DNA of 64,000 bases from Candidatus Aphodovivens excrementavium (GTDB lineage Bacteria > Actinomycetota > Coriobacteriia > Coriobacteriales > Eggerthellaceae). Where the stretch lies: contig DVKR01000029.1 in the NCBI GenBank assembly GCA_018715935.1, forward strand, positions 1 to 64,000, in the 5' to 3' direction. A model generated the notes under the pieces. It saw only the letters and a program-made list of their open reading frames with translations. It did not search any database and was not told the origin of the DNA. The number at the start of each line of letters is the position of its first letter. Position 1 is the first letter of the stretch. Both the position numbers and the translations under genes were made by a program. Below are positions 28,228 through 36,998 of this stretch, piece by piece.

Positions 28228-29469
28228 ATGCAACTCACAGACGAACAATTTTCCCTGCTCAAAGAACAGTTCCGCACGCTTAAGGACCGCTCGGCCTTCT
28301 ATGCTAAGAAATTTGAAGGCATCGATCTAACCGACGTTCAAACCCAGGCAGACTTCGAAAAGCTTCCTTTCTCGGAAAAAGCCGATCTGCGCGCAGCCTA
28401 TCCGCTGGGGTTGCAGGCGGTTCCCGATGAAGAGGTCGTGCGCATCCACAGCTCTTCGGGCACGACAGGCACGCCGGTTATCATTCCCTACACGCAGCAA
28501 GACGTCACCGACTGGGCAATACAGTTCGCGCGCTGCTACGAGACGGCGGGCATCACCAGCGCCGACCGTATCCAGATCACGCCTGGCTATGGTTTGTGGA
28601 CGGCGGGCATCGGCTTTCAGTTGGGGGCAGAACGTCTGGGGGCTATGGCTATCCCTATGGGTCCGGGCAACACTGAAAAGCAGCTGCAGATGATGCAGGA
28701 TCTGAAGTCGACGGTGTTAGGCGCAACTAGCTCCTATGCCCTTCTTTTGGCGGAAGAGATAAACCAGCGCGACCTCCGCGACAAGATCCACCTGCGCAAG
28801 GGCGTTATCGGATCCGAGCGCTGGGGAGAGAAGATGCGCCGCCGCATCGAAAACGAGCTTGGCGTTGAGATCTTCGACATCTATGGCCTAACGGAAGTCT
28901 ACGGTCCGGGCATTGGCATTTCCTGTCACGAGCATGCGGGCATGCACGTATGGAGCGATTACGTCTATATCGAGATTGTTGACCCCGATACCGGCGAGGT
29001 GCTTCCCGACGGAGAGACGGGCGAGCTGGTTCTCACCACGTTGCGCAAGCAGGGCGCGCCGCTTATTCGCTATCGCACGCACGACCTTACGCGCATCATT
29101 CCCGGCGCGTGCAAATGCGCACACGGCGACAAGCACCCGCGTATCGATATTCTGGTTGGACGCACCGACGATATGTTCAAAGTCAAAGGCTGCAACATGT
29201 TCCCCGCCCAGGTGGAAGACGTCATTGCCATCACCGATGGAGCCAGCAGCGAGTACCAGGTGATGATCGAGAACATTTCCGGGCGCGACGTGCTTACGGT
29301 GCTGTTCGAGACGCCGCTTGAGGGAGAAGAGAAGAGGCGTTGCGAAGAAGAGCTCGCTGGCATCTTCAAGGCCAAGATCGGCTGCACTCCCGATGCCGTT
29401 GGCGTGCCGATGGGCGAGCTGCCGCGTTCCGAAAAGAAGACCAAACGCATCTTTGACAGCCGCTACTAG
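28228..29469 (+). CDS. Phenylacetate-CoA ligase-like aryl-CoA ligase (PaaK family)
   Basis: 413 residues, a short PaaK-type adenylate-forming enzyme. The P-loop SSGTTGTPVIIPYT lies near residue 77, the GYGLWTAGIGFQLGAERLGA region and IYGLTEVYGPG follow, and the C-terminal domain contains RTDDMFKVKGCNMFPAQVED and a Lys-rich end (RSEKKTKRI). It forms aryl-acyl-CoA from the acid, CoA and ATP, or the reverse. Position after iorAB and a tryptophan importer suggests indoleacetate, phenylacetate or a related acid. A 35-base segment spanning its 3' end is duplicated just downstream. Confidence 0.9.
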   Translation: MQLTDEQFSLLKEQFRTLKDRSAFYAKKFEGIDLTDVQTQADFEKLPFSEKADLRAAYPLGLQAVPDEEVVRIHSSSGTTGTPVIIPYTQQDVTDWAIQFARCYETAGITSADRIQITPGYGLWTAGIGFQLGAERLGAMAIPMGPGNTEKQLQMMQDLKSTVLGATSSYALLLAEEINQRDLRDKIHLRKGVIGSERWGEKMRRRIENELGVEIFDIYGLTEVYGPGIGISCHEHAGMHVWSDYVYIEIVDPDTGEVLPDGETGELVLTTLRKQGAPLIRYRTHDLTRIIPGACKCAHGDKHPRIDILVGRTDDMFKVKGCNMFPAQVEDVIAITDGASSEYQVMIENISGRDVLTVLFETPLEGEEKRRCEEELAGIFKAKIGCTPDAVGVPMGELPRSEKKTKRIFDSRY

Positions 29470-29560
29470 CGCCGTCGAATGCTGGGGTGCGGCTGCGTAA
29501 GCGGGACGATGTAGCCGCTGTTGCCCGCTACTAGCGTTGTCGAACGCTGGAGCGCGGCTG
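29461..29560 (+). repeat. Tandem duplication of the CoA ligase 3' end
   Basis: A 35-base segment (29461-29495) beginning with the last sense codons and stop codon of the CoA ligase recurs at 29526-29560 with five mismatches, 65 bases later. Both copies begin CGCTACTAGCG and end GCGGCTG. The rest of 29470-29677 is GC-rich and non-coding. Confidence 0.75.
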
Positions 29561-29677
29561 GATGCTGGCGGCGCCGCCGAGCGCCGATAGCGCGGCTGCG
29601 CGCGGTGTGCTATTCTTATCGCCGTTTTTGCGTTCGTCGGAAGACGATGCGACACATGGGGAGAGGGAAGAGCACGC

Positions 29678-30466
29678 GTGGCGGTTATCCAACTTCAAAA
29701 CGTTCGCAATGTGCGCGATTTGGGCGGCATTGTTACCGAGGACGGCCGGGTTGTAAAGCCCGGCCTGTTCTATCGTGGCGCTGCGCTTTACGAGGCCACC
29801 GATGCCGACAAAGACGCGCTTTTCAATCAACTGGGAATTCGCTGTGTAATTGACGTGCGGTGCGGATGGGAGCGCGAGGCGAAGCCCGATGTGGCGGTGC
29901 CCGGCGTGGAAAACCTGCACGTCCCGTTTTATGACCTCGATAAGGTTGGAGTGGAATACACCGAGCCGGCAGCGGGGACGAAGGTGGTCGGACGCGATGT
30001 CGCGTGCGATCCAATTCGTTTTTACGGCTCGCTGTCAAACGTGCTTACCGCACGGCAAATGCGCGAGGGCGTGCACGATGCGTTCTCGCATGCGCTCGAA
30101 GGAAAGCCTGTATACGTTCACTGCAGTGGGGGAAAAGACCGCGCAGGCGTTATGTCGGTGCTTATTCTGGCAATTCTCGGTGTCGGAAAAGAAGCGATTC
30201 TGAGGGACTACCTGATAACCAACGAGTCGCGTGACCGTCACTACGAAAGCGAATTCCGGCGTTTCTTGCGTTTTGCCGACGGAAACGAAGAGCTTGCGCA
30301 CAAGCTGACGCGTGCGCATCGCGCGAACCCCGAGAACTTGCAGGCGTTCTACGATTCGCTCGAGGCGCGTTATGGCGGCATGGACGCCTTTATCGTAGAG
30401 AAGCTGGGCATTGACAGGCATTATCGCGCGAAGCTGCATGAGCAACTTACGGTTCCTGCCTGTTAG
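29678..30466 (+). CDS. Tyrosine/serine protein phosphatase (MptpB-like)
   Basis: 262 residues. NVRDLGGI near the N-terminus and the catalytic P-loop VHCSGGKDRAGV (C149 to R155, Cys-x5-Arg) define the Y_phosphatase3 family, whose members act on phosphotyrosine, phosphoserine or phosphoinositides. The Lys-Asp pair inside the loop is typical of the lipid-active branch. GTG start with GAGAGGGAAG upstream. No signal peptide. Substrates unknown; the flanking genes give no clue. Confidence 0.88.
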   Translation: MAVIQLQNVRNVRDLGGIVTEDGRVVKPGLFYRGAALYEATDADKDALFNQLGIRCVIDVRCGWEREAKPDVAVPGVENLHVPFYDLDKVGVEYTEPAAGTKVVGRDVACDPIRFYGSLSNVLTARQMREGVHDAFSHALEGKPVYVHCSGGKDRAGVMSVLILAILGVGKEAILRDYLITNESRDRHYESEFRRFLRFADGNEELAHKLTRAHRANPENLQAFYDSLEARYGGMDAFIVEKLGIDRHYRAKLHEQLTVPAC

Positions 30467-30481
30467 CGGCTGCGCGGCGCA

Positions 30482-31654
30482 CTACCGCAGCCCGAAGCAG
30501 TCTCGCGCCAGCATTTCCATAAAGCTGTCAGAAAGATAGCGGGGAAACTTTCTGCGCGTGCGTTGCGTCATATGCCCTTCGACCATGCCGAGATAGACGG
30601 GCAGCGCCTTGCAGAACCAGGTGGTTGAGCGCAGCGCCGTCATCATGCGGAAGGCGCGAAACCTTGCATCGAAGCTTCCGCGCACGAAGCGTCCGTCGAC
30701 CGCGCACCAATACTCCTCTACAACTTCTTCGGCTTGCGCCGCCGTGAAGAAGAACTCGCTATCCCAAAAGGTGGTTGTTGGAGCTACGAAATACGCAAGA
30801 TCTTGGGCTACCTCGCCGATAATCGGGCGCTCCCAGTCAATGAAAGAGCCGGGGTTGTCGCGCCAATCGGCTGTATTTGCACGGGGGCTGTTCTGCGGCT
30901 TGGCGGGCGGGCTTGCTTGCCCGCTTCCCTGCGTGGCGCTTACCCCACCGGATGCTGCCGTTTGCGCTGCTTGCTTGGTAGACTCTTCGGGAATGAGAAA
31001 GTGGGCGGCAAGCGTTTCGGTGTTGACGATATGGTTGCGCTCTTCTGGTGGGCAGTAAGTATCTAGCGCATTTTGAGCCGCCGCGATGAACCGTTCGGTC
31101 CAACGTGTGAGCTTGGGATCTTCAATTCCCGATGCTCGGTAGTTTTTAAAACGCGCGAGGCATTCGTCAAAAAGCCCGCGCAGTGGGTCGGCAGGTCGAT
31201 AGAGTGCGTGAGCTGGGGATTGAGGTACGGGAACGGCGTGAATGTCTGCCAATATCTGCACGGCGCAGCGCAGCTCACCTGGCTGCAGGCAATCGAAGTT
31301 CAGCTGCTTGCCGTCGCAGAACGTCTCAACCAATGCGCCTTTGCCGGGAGCTTGCGGCGAGTCGTCAAGATACAGCGGTATCGGCGTTCGCCCACAGGGC
31401 TCCAGCAGTGTAAGAGCAGCGAATTCGTAGGCGACTTGGTTTTTGTGGAACGGCTGCGGCTCGACGTTGATGCGCAGCACGAACCTGCGCCCATTGGTTG
31501 GATCGGCAAACCAAAAGTTGCGGTTGTGCTCGCCCTCGCCGAGATAGTGTGGGGTCAGCTCGGTTGTGCGTGCAATGTCGAGCGCGTGGCGCAGATCGGC
31601 GTTGCCTTCAAGGTAGCGTGCTGCGTCTACGAGCTCAATTGATGTCTCTTCCAT
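30482..31654 (-). CDS. Phosphotransferase-like protein (aminoglycoside phosphotransferase/choline kinase fold) with altered catalytic loop
   Basis: 390 residues. The N-lobe nucleotide region GEGEHNRNFWFADPTNGRRFVLRIN and the C-lobe FIDWERPIIGEVAQDLAYF match the APH/choline-kinase fold. The catalytic loop, normally HxDxxxxN, appears as NTETLAAHFLI, with Glu in place of Asp and His in place of Asn, by eye. A Ser/Ala/Pro/Gln-rich insertion of about 40 residues separates this loop from the DWE motif. It may phosphorylate a small molecule or be inactive. Start ATG 31654 has GAAGGGA upstream. Confidence 0.68.
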   Translation of the reverse strand: MEETSIELVDAARYLEGNADLRHALDIARTTELTPHYLGEGEHNRNFWFADPTNGRRFVLRINVEPQPFHKNQVAYEFAALTLLEPCGRTPIPLYLDDSPQAPGKGALVETFCDGKQLNFDCLQPGELRCAVQILADIHAVPVPQSPAHALYRPADPLRGLFDECLARFKNYRASGIEDPKLTRWTERFIAAAQNALDTYCPPEERNHIVNTETLAAHFLIPEESTKQAAQTAASGGVSATQGSGQASPPAKPQNSPRANTADWRDNPGSFIDWERPIIGEVAQDLAYFVAPTTTFWDSEFFFTAAQAEEVVEEYWCAVDGRFVRGSFDARFRAFRMMTALRSTTWFCKALPVYLGMVEGHMTQRTRRKFPRYLSDSFMEMLARDCFGLR

Positions 31655-31712
31655 CGTCGTTTCCCTTCGTGCCGTGGCGCTTCCTTGCGGAGCGGTATCG
31701 AGGCCGACCCTC

Positions 31713-32657
31713 TTACACAGGGTGCATTCGCGAATACTCTGCATGACGCGTTCGGAATAGGGCTTGCAGGCTGCGTATGAACAGTTTTGCGTCGTTGGAT
31801 AGCTTTGCATCGTGGCGGAACAGAAAGCCCGTTGTTACGCGTGGCATGTCGCTGATGGTGATAAATCTCAACCGAGCCGAGGTGCGGGAGGGCGAAGCCT
31901 TGAGACGGTAGAACGCAAACGAATCCAGAAGAACTGCTGTTTGCCGCGACTCGGCCCACTGCATGAGTTGGGTGCTGTCGGAGGTTTTAAGGATGATGTT
32001 CGGCGGCTGCTTATCTCCGTATGTTTTTTCAAGCACCCAATCGATCGACTCATCGTGAAAACACGCGAACTCAATTCCTACGAGGTCGGCTGCATTTACG
32101 TGATGCTCGCGCGAGGAGAACGATTCGGGTACTACGAGCCCGAACTCCGTTTGAAAGATAGGCAAAAAGCGGTTGAAGGAAAGCATGCGCTTTGCAAGCG
32201 TGCTGTTTTCGAAAAGGTCCGTTACGTAGAGGTGATCAGTATTGCTGGGGTCAGCAAGGAGCTGCGCGATGTTGCTTGGAGCAAGCTCCTGTACCCTGAG
32301 CTGCTCAAACAGCTTGTTGTTTGCGAGGTCGTCGAAAACGGTGTGAAGCGCATAGGCGGTAGCGCCAATGGCGAGAGAGGGGCCTTGGGAGACAGCAAGC
32401 TGCCGCTGCGCTATGTCGGCAACGGTTCTGTCGAATGCAGCGATGGTCTGCTCGCAAAAGGCCAGAAACCTCTTCCCGTCGGGTGTGAGGACGGTACCCG
32501 ATCTTGTGCGTTCGACGAGGGAGAATCCCAACTCTGTCTCCATTGAGTGAATGGCCTTGTTCAAGCCCTGCTGCGACAAAAACAGATGTTTCGCCGCTTT
32601 GGTGATGGAGGCCGCTTTCGCCACTCCGACAAAATAACGCAGGCTGTTGATGTCCAT
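31713..32657 (-). CDS. LysR family transcriptional regulator
   Basis: 314 residues. The N-terminal winged helix-turn-helix (residues 1-65) is MDINSLRYFVGVAKAASITKAAKHLFLSQQ-like, followed by an effector-binding domain of two periplasmic-binding-protein-like lobes. It is divergent from the molybdoenzyme gene with 198 bases between, the classic arrangement of a LysR regulator controlling its neighbour in response to that enzyme's substrate. Confidence 0.93.
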   Translation of the reverse strand: MDINSLRYFVGVAKAASITKAAKHLFLSQQGLNKAIHSMETELGFSLVERTRSGTVLTPDGKRFLAFCEQTIAAFDRTVADIAQRQLAVSQGPSLAIGATAYALHTVFDDLANNKLFEQLRVQELAPSNIAQLLADPSNTDHLYVTDLFENSTLAKRMLSFNRFLPIFQTEFGLVVPESFSSREHHVNAADLVGIEFACFHDESIDWVLEKTYGDKQPPNIILKTSDSTQLMQWAESRQTAVLLDSFAFYRLKASPSRTSARLRFITISDMPRVTTGFLFRHDAKLSNDAKLFIRSLQALFRTRHAEYSRMHPV

Positions 32658-32855
32658 GTGTCCCCCGAATCGAACTTGAAACGACGCCGCAGGATCCCAA
32701 AAGCAATTGTAGCAACTTTTAGTTGTCTCCCTGCGAACCTATCGCTGCTTTCTGGGATGGGCGCGCCCTTTCTACAATGGATGAACCAGATGCCGGATGC
32801 GTCGTAAGACGAGGCGGTGCGTTCGGCGCTTCTAACCAAGGAGCGAGGAGGAGCT
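32658..32855. promoter_or_regulatory. Divergent promoter region, lysR / molybdoenzyme
   Basis: 198 bases expected to hold both promoters and the LysR operator. I did not find a convincing T-N11-A palindrome or well-spaced -35/-10 pair by eye. GAGGAGGAG is the ribosome site of the molybdoenzyme gene. Confidence 0.4.
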
Positions 32856-35039
32856 ATGAGTGTGAAGAAAGTTCGCAGTGCATGCGTGTCGTGCCACGCA
32901 CGGTGCGGCGTCATCGTTACAGTCGATGGCGACAAGATTCTGAAAATCGAAGGCGATCCGGAAAATCCGAAGTCGCGCGGCGCCATTTGTGCAACAGGCA
33001 TGTCGCAGCGTGAGATTCACGAAGATGTTGAAAACCGCATTCTCTATCCGATGAAACGAGTAGGCGAGCGCGGATCGGGAAAATGGGAGCGCATCACGTG
33101 GGATGAGGCGATGGACACGATCGCCTCAGAATGCCTGCGCATTAAGAAGGAATACGGGCCAGAAGCCATTATCACGGGGCAGGGAACAGGGCGTACCTCC
33201 AATCATTGGCACTGCCGCCTGAATTCATCACTGGGGCTTGAAGGGTGGAGCATGGCACCAACTCACGTATGCCTCATGCCTCATATTCTGCCGAACGCGT
33301 TTACCCTGGGTTTGTTCAACACCGGAATGGGAGACCTGGCTCATGCGGACGTCGTCGTCATTTGGGGTTACAACCCTGCCATGATGCGCAGCGTCACAAA
33401 GGCCATCTACGCTTCGCTTGACCGCGGGTGCAAGCTGGTGAGCATCGACCCGCGTTTCACTGACCTATCGAAAGTGGCTGATTGCAACTTGCAGGTGCGT
33501 CCCGGCACCGATGGCGCGCTGGCGTTGGCAATTATGCACGAAGTCATCAATAACGAATGGTATGACAAAGAGTTCGTTGAGAAATGGAGCCAGGGCTTTG
33601 ATGAGCTTGCAGCGCGTGTGCAGGATTGGACGCCCGAGCGCGCAGCGGAAATATGCTGGCTTGATGCCGATGACATTCGTGAAGCTGCGCGCCTCATCGG
33701 CACTTCGGGTGCGGCATCGTTTGCCATCTTTACCGGTCCGGGATGCATGCACACCAACGCTATTCAAACGGGCCGTGCCATTGCGTGCCTGCAAGGACTG
33801 TTGGGTTACATCGATGTGCCCGGCGGAGTGAAGGTGCCTCTTTCGTTCGACAAGATGCTTGACGACAAAATAACCCTGTGGGATCCCGCAAAAAGCCCCG
33901 GCCGTCCCGACCTGTTTACATTCGGCGGCGAGAAGCACCCCCTCTATAAATCGTTTGGTCGTTCAAACGATCCACACTCGGTTTTCGAGGCGATGATTAC
34001 GGGTAAGCCGCGTCCGGTCAAGGCGTTTATCGGCATCGCGAGCGATCCCATCATGTGCTATGAGGACGCGCATCTTACGCGTGAGGCGCTTACGTCGCCC
34101 AACCTTGATCTGGTGGTGGTAAAAGACTTTTACCTGTCGCCGACGGCTCAACTCGCCGACATCGTTCTTCCCACTGCCGACTGGTCCGAGCGTGATACGT
34201 GGGACGAGGAGATGGACGGCAATATGATCATCTCCGTTCAGAAGGCAGTGGAGGCTCCTGGCGAATGCTGGGACGATTGGAAGTTCTTCCTCGAGTGGGG
34301 CAAGCGCATCGATCCTGAAAACTGGCCGTGGAAAGACGAGCGCGAGATGGTGCTTTGGAGGCTCAACGAGCTGTACGGCATGGACATTCCCGACTGGGAT
34401 ACGTTTGTCTCGCAGCCGTTCTACTCTACCGAGCCGGGCGGCAAGAAGGGCGAGATCGTCTACAAAAAGTACGAGAAGGGCATGCAGCGTCCCGACGGAA
34501 AGCCGGGATTCCCCACCGCTTCGGGCAAAATCGAATTTCTGTGTCCCACCATGGCGGCATTTGGATATGATCCGCTGCCCGATTACGTGGAGCCTGCCGA
34601 ATCGCCGATCAGCCAGCCGGAACTCGCCAAGGAATACCCCTTGGTTCTGACAACGGGCTTCCGCCTCTATTCGTTCTTCCATTCGGCTTGGACTAATGTT
34701 CCCATGCAGCGCAAATTCTACCCTGAGCCGTTCGCTCTCGTGCACCCCAACGACGCGAAGCGTTATGGGGTCACTGACGGCGAGTGGATGACCATTTCGT
34801 CGCCGCGCGGTCACATTATCTCGAAGGCTCGCGTCACCTACGAAATCAAGGAAGGCGTTATCGCTTGTCCGCGTCCTGGTTGGCGTGATGCATGTCCCGA
34901 ATTGGGTTTGCCCGGATACGGTTGGGACAAGGCAAATCCTAATATTCTGGTTCCGTCCGAGCCTGCCGAGCCGGGGTTTGGCGCCACGGCAATGAGATCG
35001 TCATTGTGCAAGATCGAAGCAGGGAGAGGGGATCTCTAA
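32856..35039 (+). CDS. Molybdopterin (bis-MGD) oxidoreductase, acetylene hydratase / catechol dehydroxylase-like
   Basis: 727 residues. C10, C13, C17 and C45 form the N-terminal 4Fe-4S site of the DMSO reductase superfamily. Downstream are the MGD-binding domains (WERITWDEAMDTIA, SIDPRFTDLSK, RPGTDGALALAIMHEV, LSPTAQLADIVLP) and a C-terminal barrel (PLVLTTGFRLYSFFHSAWTN). Length and pattern are close to acetylene hydratase, pyrogallol transhydroxylase and gut catechol dehydroxylases. There is no Tat signal, so it acts in the cytoplasm. It shares one base with the ferredoxin gene that follows and lies opposite a LysR gene. Substrate unknown. Confidence 0.88.
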   Translation: MSVKKVRSACVSCHARCGVIVTVDGDKILKIEGDPENPKSRGAICATGMSQREIHEDVENRILYPMKRVGERGSGKWERITWDEAMDTIASECLRIKKEYGPEAIITGQGTGRTSNHWHCRLNSSLGLEGWSMAPTHVCLMPHILPNAFTLGLFNTGMGDLAHADVVVIWGYNPAMMRSVTKAIYASLDRGCKLVSIDPRFTDLSKVADCNLQVRPGTDGALALAIMHEVINNEWYDKEFVEKWSQGFDELAARVQDWTPERAAEICWLDADDIREAARLIGTSGAASFAIFTGPGCMHTNAIQTGRAIACLQGLLGYIDVPGGVKVPLSFDKMLDDKITLWDPAKSPGRPDLFTFGGEKHPLYKSFGRSNDPHSVFEAMITGKPRPVKAFIGIASDPIMCYEDAHLTREALTSPNLDLVVVKDFYLSPTAQLADIVLPTADWSERDTWDEEMDGNMIISVQKAVEAPGECWDDWKFFLEWGKRIDPENWPWKDEREMVLWRLNELYGMDIPDWDTFVSQPFYSTEPGGKKGEIVYKKYEKGMQRPDGKPGFPTASGKIEFLCPTMAAFGYDPLPDYVEPAESPISQPELAKEYPLVLTTGFRLYSFFHSAWTNVPMQRKFYPEPFALVHPNDAKRYGVTDGEWMTISSPRGHIISKARVTYEIKEGVIACPRPGWRDACPELGLPGYGWDKANPNILVPSEPAEPGFGATAMRSSLCKIEAGRGDL

Positions 35040-35377
35040 TGAAAAAGAAACTGAATGCTGGCGGCGTGGCTATGCTTGTCGACCTGGACGCCTGCACGGG
35101 ATGCTATGGCTGCGAGGCGGCTTGCCGCGAGACCCATCGCTATGGATACGAGGAAGATTGGATGAGGGTTATCCGCCGCGATCCGTTTTATGTCGACGGA
35201 AAGCTGAGGCAATACCATCTTGTGGCGCCCGTTTTGGACAAATGCGCTGCCTGCGTGGAAAACGACCCCGCCCCTCTGTGCATGACTGGTTGTCCTGCGG
35301 CAGCTTTGATAGTAGGCAGGTTTGAGGATGTGGTGAAACAGGCGGCAAGCCGCCATTGCGCAATCTTCACGGCTTAG
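35039..35377 (+). CDS. Small 4Fe-4S ferredoxin subunit of the molybdoenzyme
   Basis: 112 residues. Two cysteine sets are seen: C19-x2-C22-x2-C25-x3-C29 and C69-x2-C72-x8-C81-x3-C85. These resemble the first half of DmsB/NrfC-type subunits, which normally carry four clusters in about 200 residues, so this is a short two-cluster version. It overlaps the molybdoenzyme stop by one base (TAATG) and most likely carries electrons to it. No membrane anchor gene follows, so electrons must come from a soluble donor. Confidence 0.88.
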   Translation: MKKKLNAGGVAMLVDLDACTGCYGCEAACRETHRYGYEEDWMRVIRRDPFYVDGKLRQYHLVAPVLDKCAACVENDPAPLCMTGCPAAALIVGRFEDVVKQAASRHCAIFTA

Positions 35378-35402
35378 CGCTGCCAAGCGATTCTGCTTAG
35401 AT

Positions 35403-35434
35403 GCGGCCGCCCTTTTTGCCAGAGGGGCGGCCGC
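35403..35434. terminator. GC-rich hairpin between convergent genes
   Basis: A ten-pair stem (GCGGCCGCCC at 35403-35412, complement at 35425-35434) lies between the ferredoxin gene and the convergent Nramp-related gene. No T run follows on either side, so its terminator role is inferred from position. Confidence 0.45.
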
Positions 35435-35444
35435 GTGCGTTCAA

Positions 35445-36995
35445 TTACCCAATGCCCAGTAGCTGCATCGCGAGCAAGGCGACGGTGAGCACGGTGACAA
35501 TGGCAACCGTTACCCAAATGAGAATACGGGAGACAATGCCGCTGCGCTGTGCGCCCATTACGTGTTTGTCGGCGGCGATGATGGCCATGAAAACCAGAAG
35601 CACGGGCAAGATGAGGCCGTTGACGAACTGCGCGGTGAGCATGACGCCCATCAGGTCGATGCCGGGGATCAGCACGATGAGCGCCGCCAGGGCGATGATG
35701 AACGTGAAAATGCTCTTGAACAGAGGGGCTTCGCGCCACTTGAAGGACACGCCTGCCTCCCAGCCGAATGCCTCGCAGATCACAAAGGAAGTGGTGAGGG
35801 GAAGCACGCATGCTGCCAAAAACGAGGCGGCGATAAGCCCGATGGCAAACAGCCCTTCTGCGTAGGGGCCGGCAAACGGCGCCAGCGCCGAAGCGGCGTC
35901 GGCGGCCGAGGAGATCTCGATGCCCTGAGGGTAGAGCACGGTTCCCGTTGTGACGATAATGAACCACGCCACCAGACAGGCTGCGATGGTGCCTGCCACT
36001 ACGTCGATTTTCTGAAGGGGATATTCCTTCATATCGACGCCCTTTTCCACCACGTTGCTTTGGGCGTAGAACATCATCCACGGCGCAATGGTGGTGCCAA
36101 TCATGGAAATGATGAGAGAGATGAAGCTTTGGTCGTTCACCAGGCGGGGCACAACGGTGCTGCGGGCGGCGTCCTCCCAGTTGGGTTGCGCCAAAAATGC
36201 GGCAACCACATAGGTGACAAACACCAACGACAGGATAAGGAAAACTTTTTCGACGCGCTTGTAGCTGCCGCCTACTACCAACAGCCAAACGGCGACGGCG
36301 GCAACGGGCACGGCCACGTAGCGCGAGACGCCAAACATCTCCATGCCCGAAGCTATGCCGGCAAACTCAGAGAAGGTAGTGCACACGTTGCCAATGAGCA
36401 ATGCGAGCATCGCAAGTGCCGTAAGACGGATGCCAAAGCGCTCGCGGATAAGCGCCGCAAAGCCTTTGCCGGTGACAGCACCCATTTTGGAGGCGGTCAT
36501 TTGAACCACCAGCAGCAGCACGCACATGACCGGGATCACCCACAACGTGGCATAGCCGAACTTTGCGCCAACGGTCGAGTAAGTTGAAATGCCGCCCGCA
36601 TCGTTGCCTGCCATGGCGGTAACGATGCCAGGCCCTAGCGCCGCTAAAATCAACAGCGCTTTGTTCCGTTGCTTTTTGGGGGCGATGTCCTCCTGTGCGG
36701 CCACCGACCCGGCGTTGAAAGCGGTGGACGCCGCCGCAAGCGAGGTTTTTTTCGGCTGGGCGAGAGCCTTATGCTGCTCTTGCGACCATTGAGCGCGCGC
36801 GGCTTTTCCTGCCTGATGCTGGGCAATGCGGCTCGGGCGCGCAGCCGTGCTGCCGGTTGTGCGCGACACTGGTTTGCGGCCGCTCGTCGCGGCGCCACCC
36901 GATGGCTTCGCCGTCTTCCTCTTGCCTATTCTCTTGCCTTGGTTGCGCGATGGGCCGCTTGCGGCGTTTGCTGCGTCTGTTTTCCTCAGCGCCAT
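35445..36995 (-). CDS. Nramp-related magnesium transporter (NRMT-type SLC11 protein)
   Basis: 516 residues. The first 110 are a basic, Ala/Ser/Lys-rich, apparently disordered cytoplasmic extension; about eleven membrane helices follow. In helix 1 the canonical DPGN metal motif reads DAGG (D132 kept, Asn replaced by Gly135). In helix 6 the canonical MPHN reads APWM (304-307), so the Met that favours transition metals is Ala. These changes match the Nramp-related magnesium transporters (NRMT), the clade known from Eggerthella. It starts three bases after the CBS partner gene, with GGAGGC at the end of that gene. Confidence 0.87.
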   Translation of the reverse strand: MALRKTDAANAASGPSRNQGKRIGKRKTAKPSGGAATSGRKPVSRTTGSTAARPSRIAQHQAGKAARAQWSQEQHKALAQPKKTSLAAASTAFNAGSVAAQEDIAPKKQRNKALLILAALGPGIVTAMAGNDAGGISTYSTVGAKFGYATLWVIPVMCVLLLVVQMTASKMGAVTGKGFAALIRERFGIRLTALAMLALLIGNVCTTFSEFAGIASGMEMFGVSRYVAVPVAAVAVWLLVVGGSYKRVEKVFLILSLVFVTYVVAAFLAQPNWEDAARSTVVPRLVNDQSFISLIISMIGTTIAPWMMFYAQSNVVEKGVDMKEYPLQKIDVVAGTIAACLVAWFIIVTTGTVLYPQGIEISSAADAASALAPFAGPYAEGLFAIGLIAASFLAACVLPLTTSFVICEAFGWEAGVSFKWREAPLFKSIFTFIIALAALIVLIPGIDLMGVMLTAQFVNGLILPVLLVFMAIIAADKHVMGAQRSGIVSRILIWVTVAIVTVLTVALLAMQLLGIG

Positions 36996-36998
36996 GCT

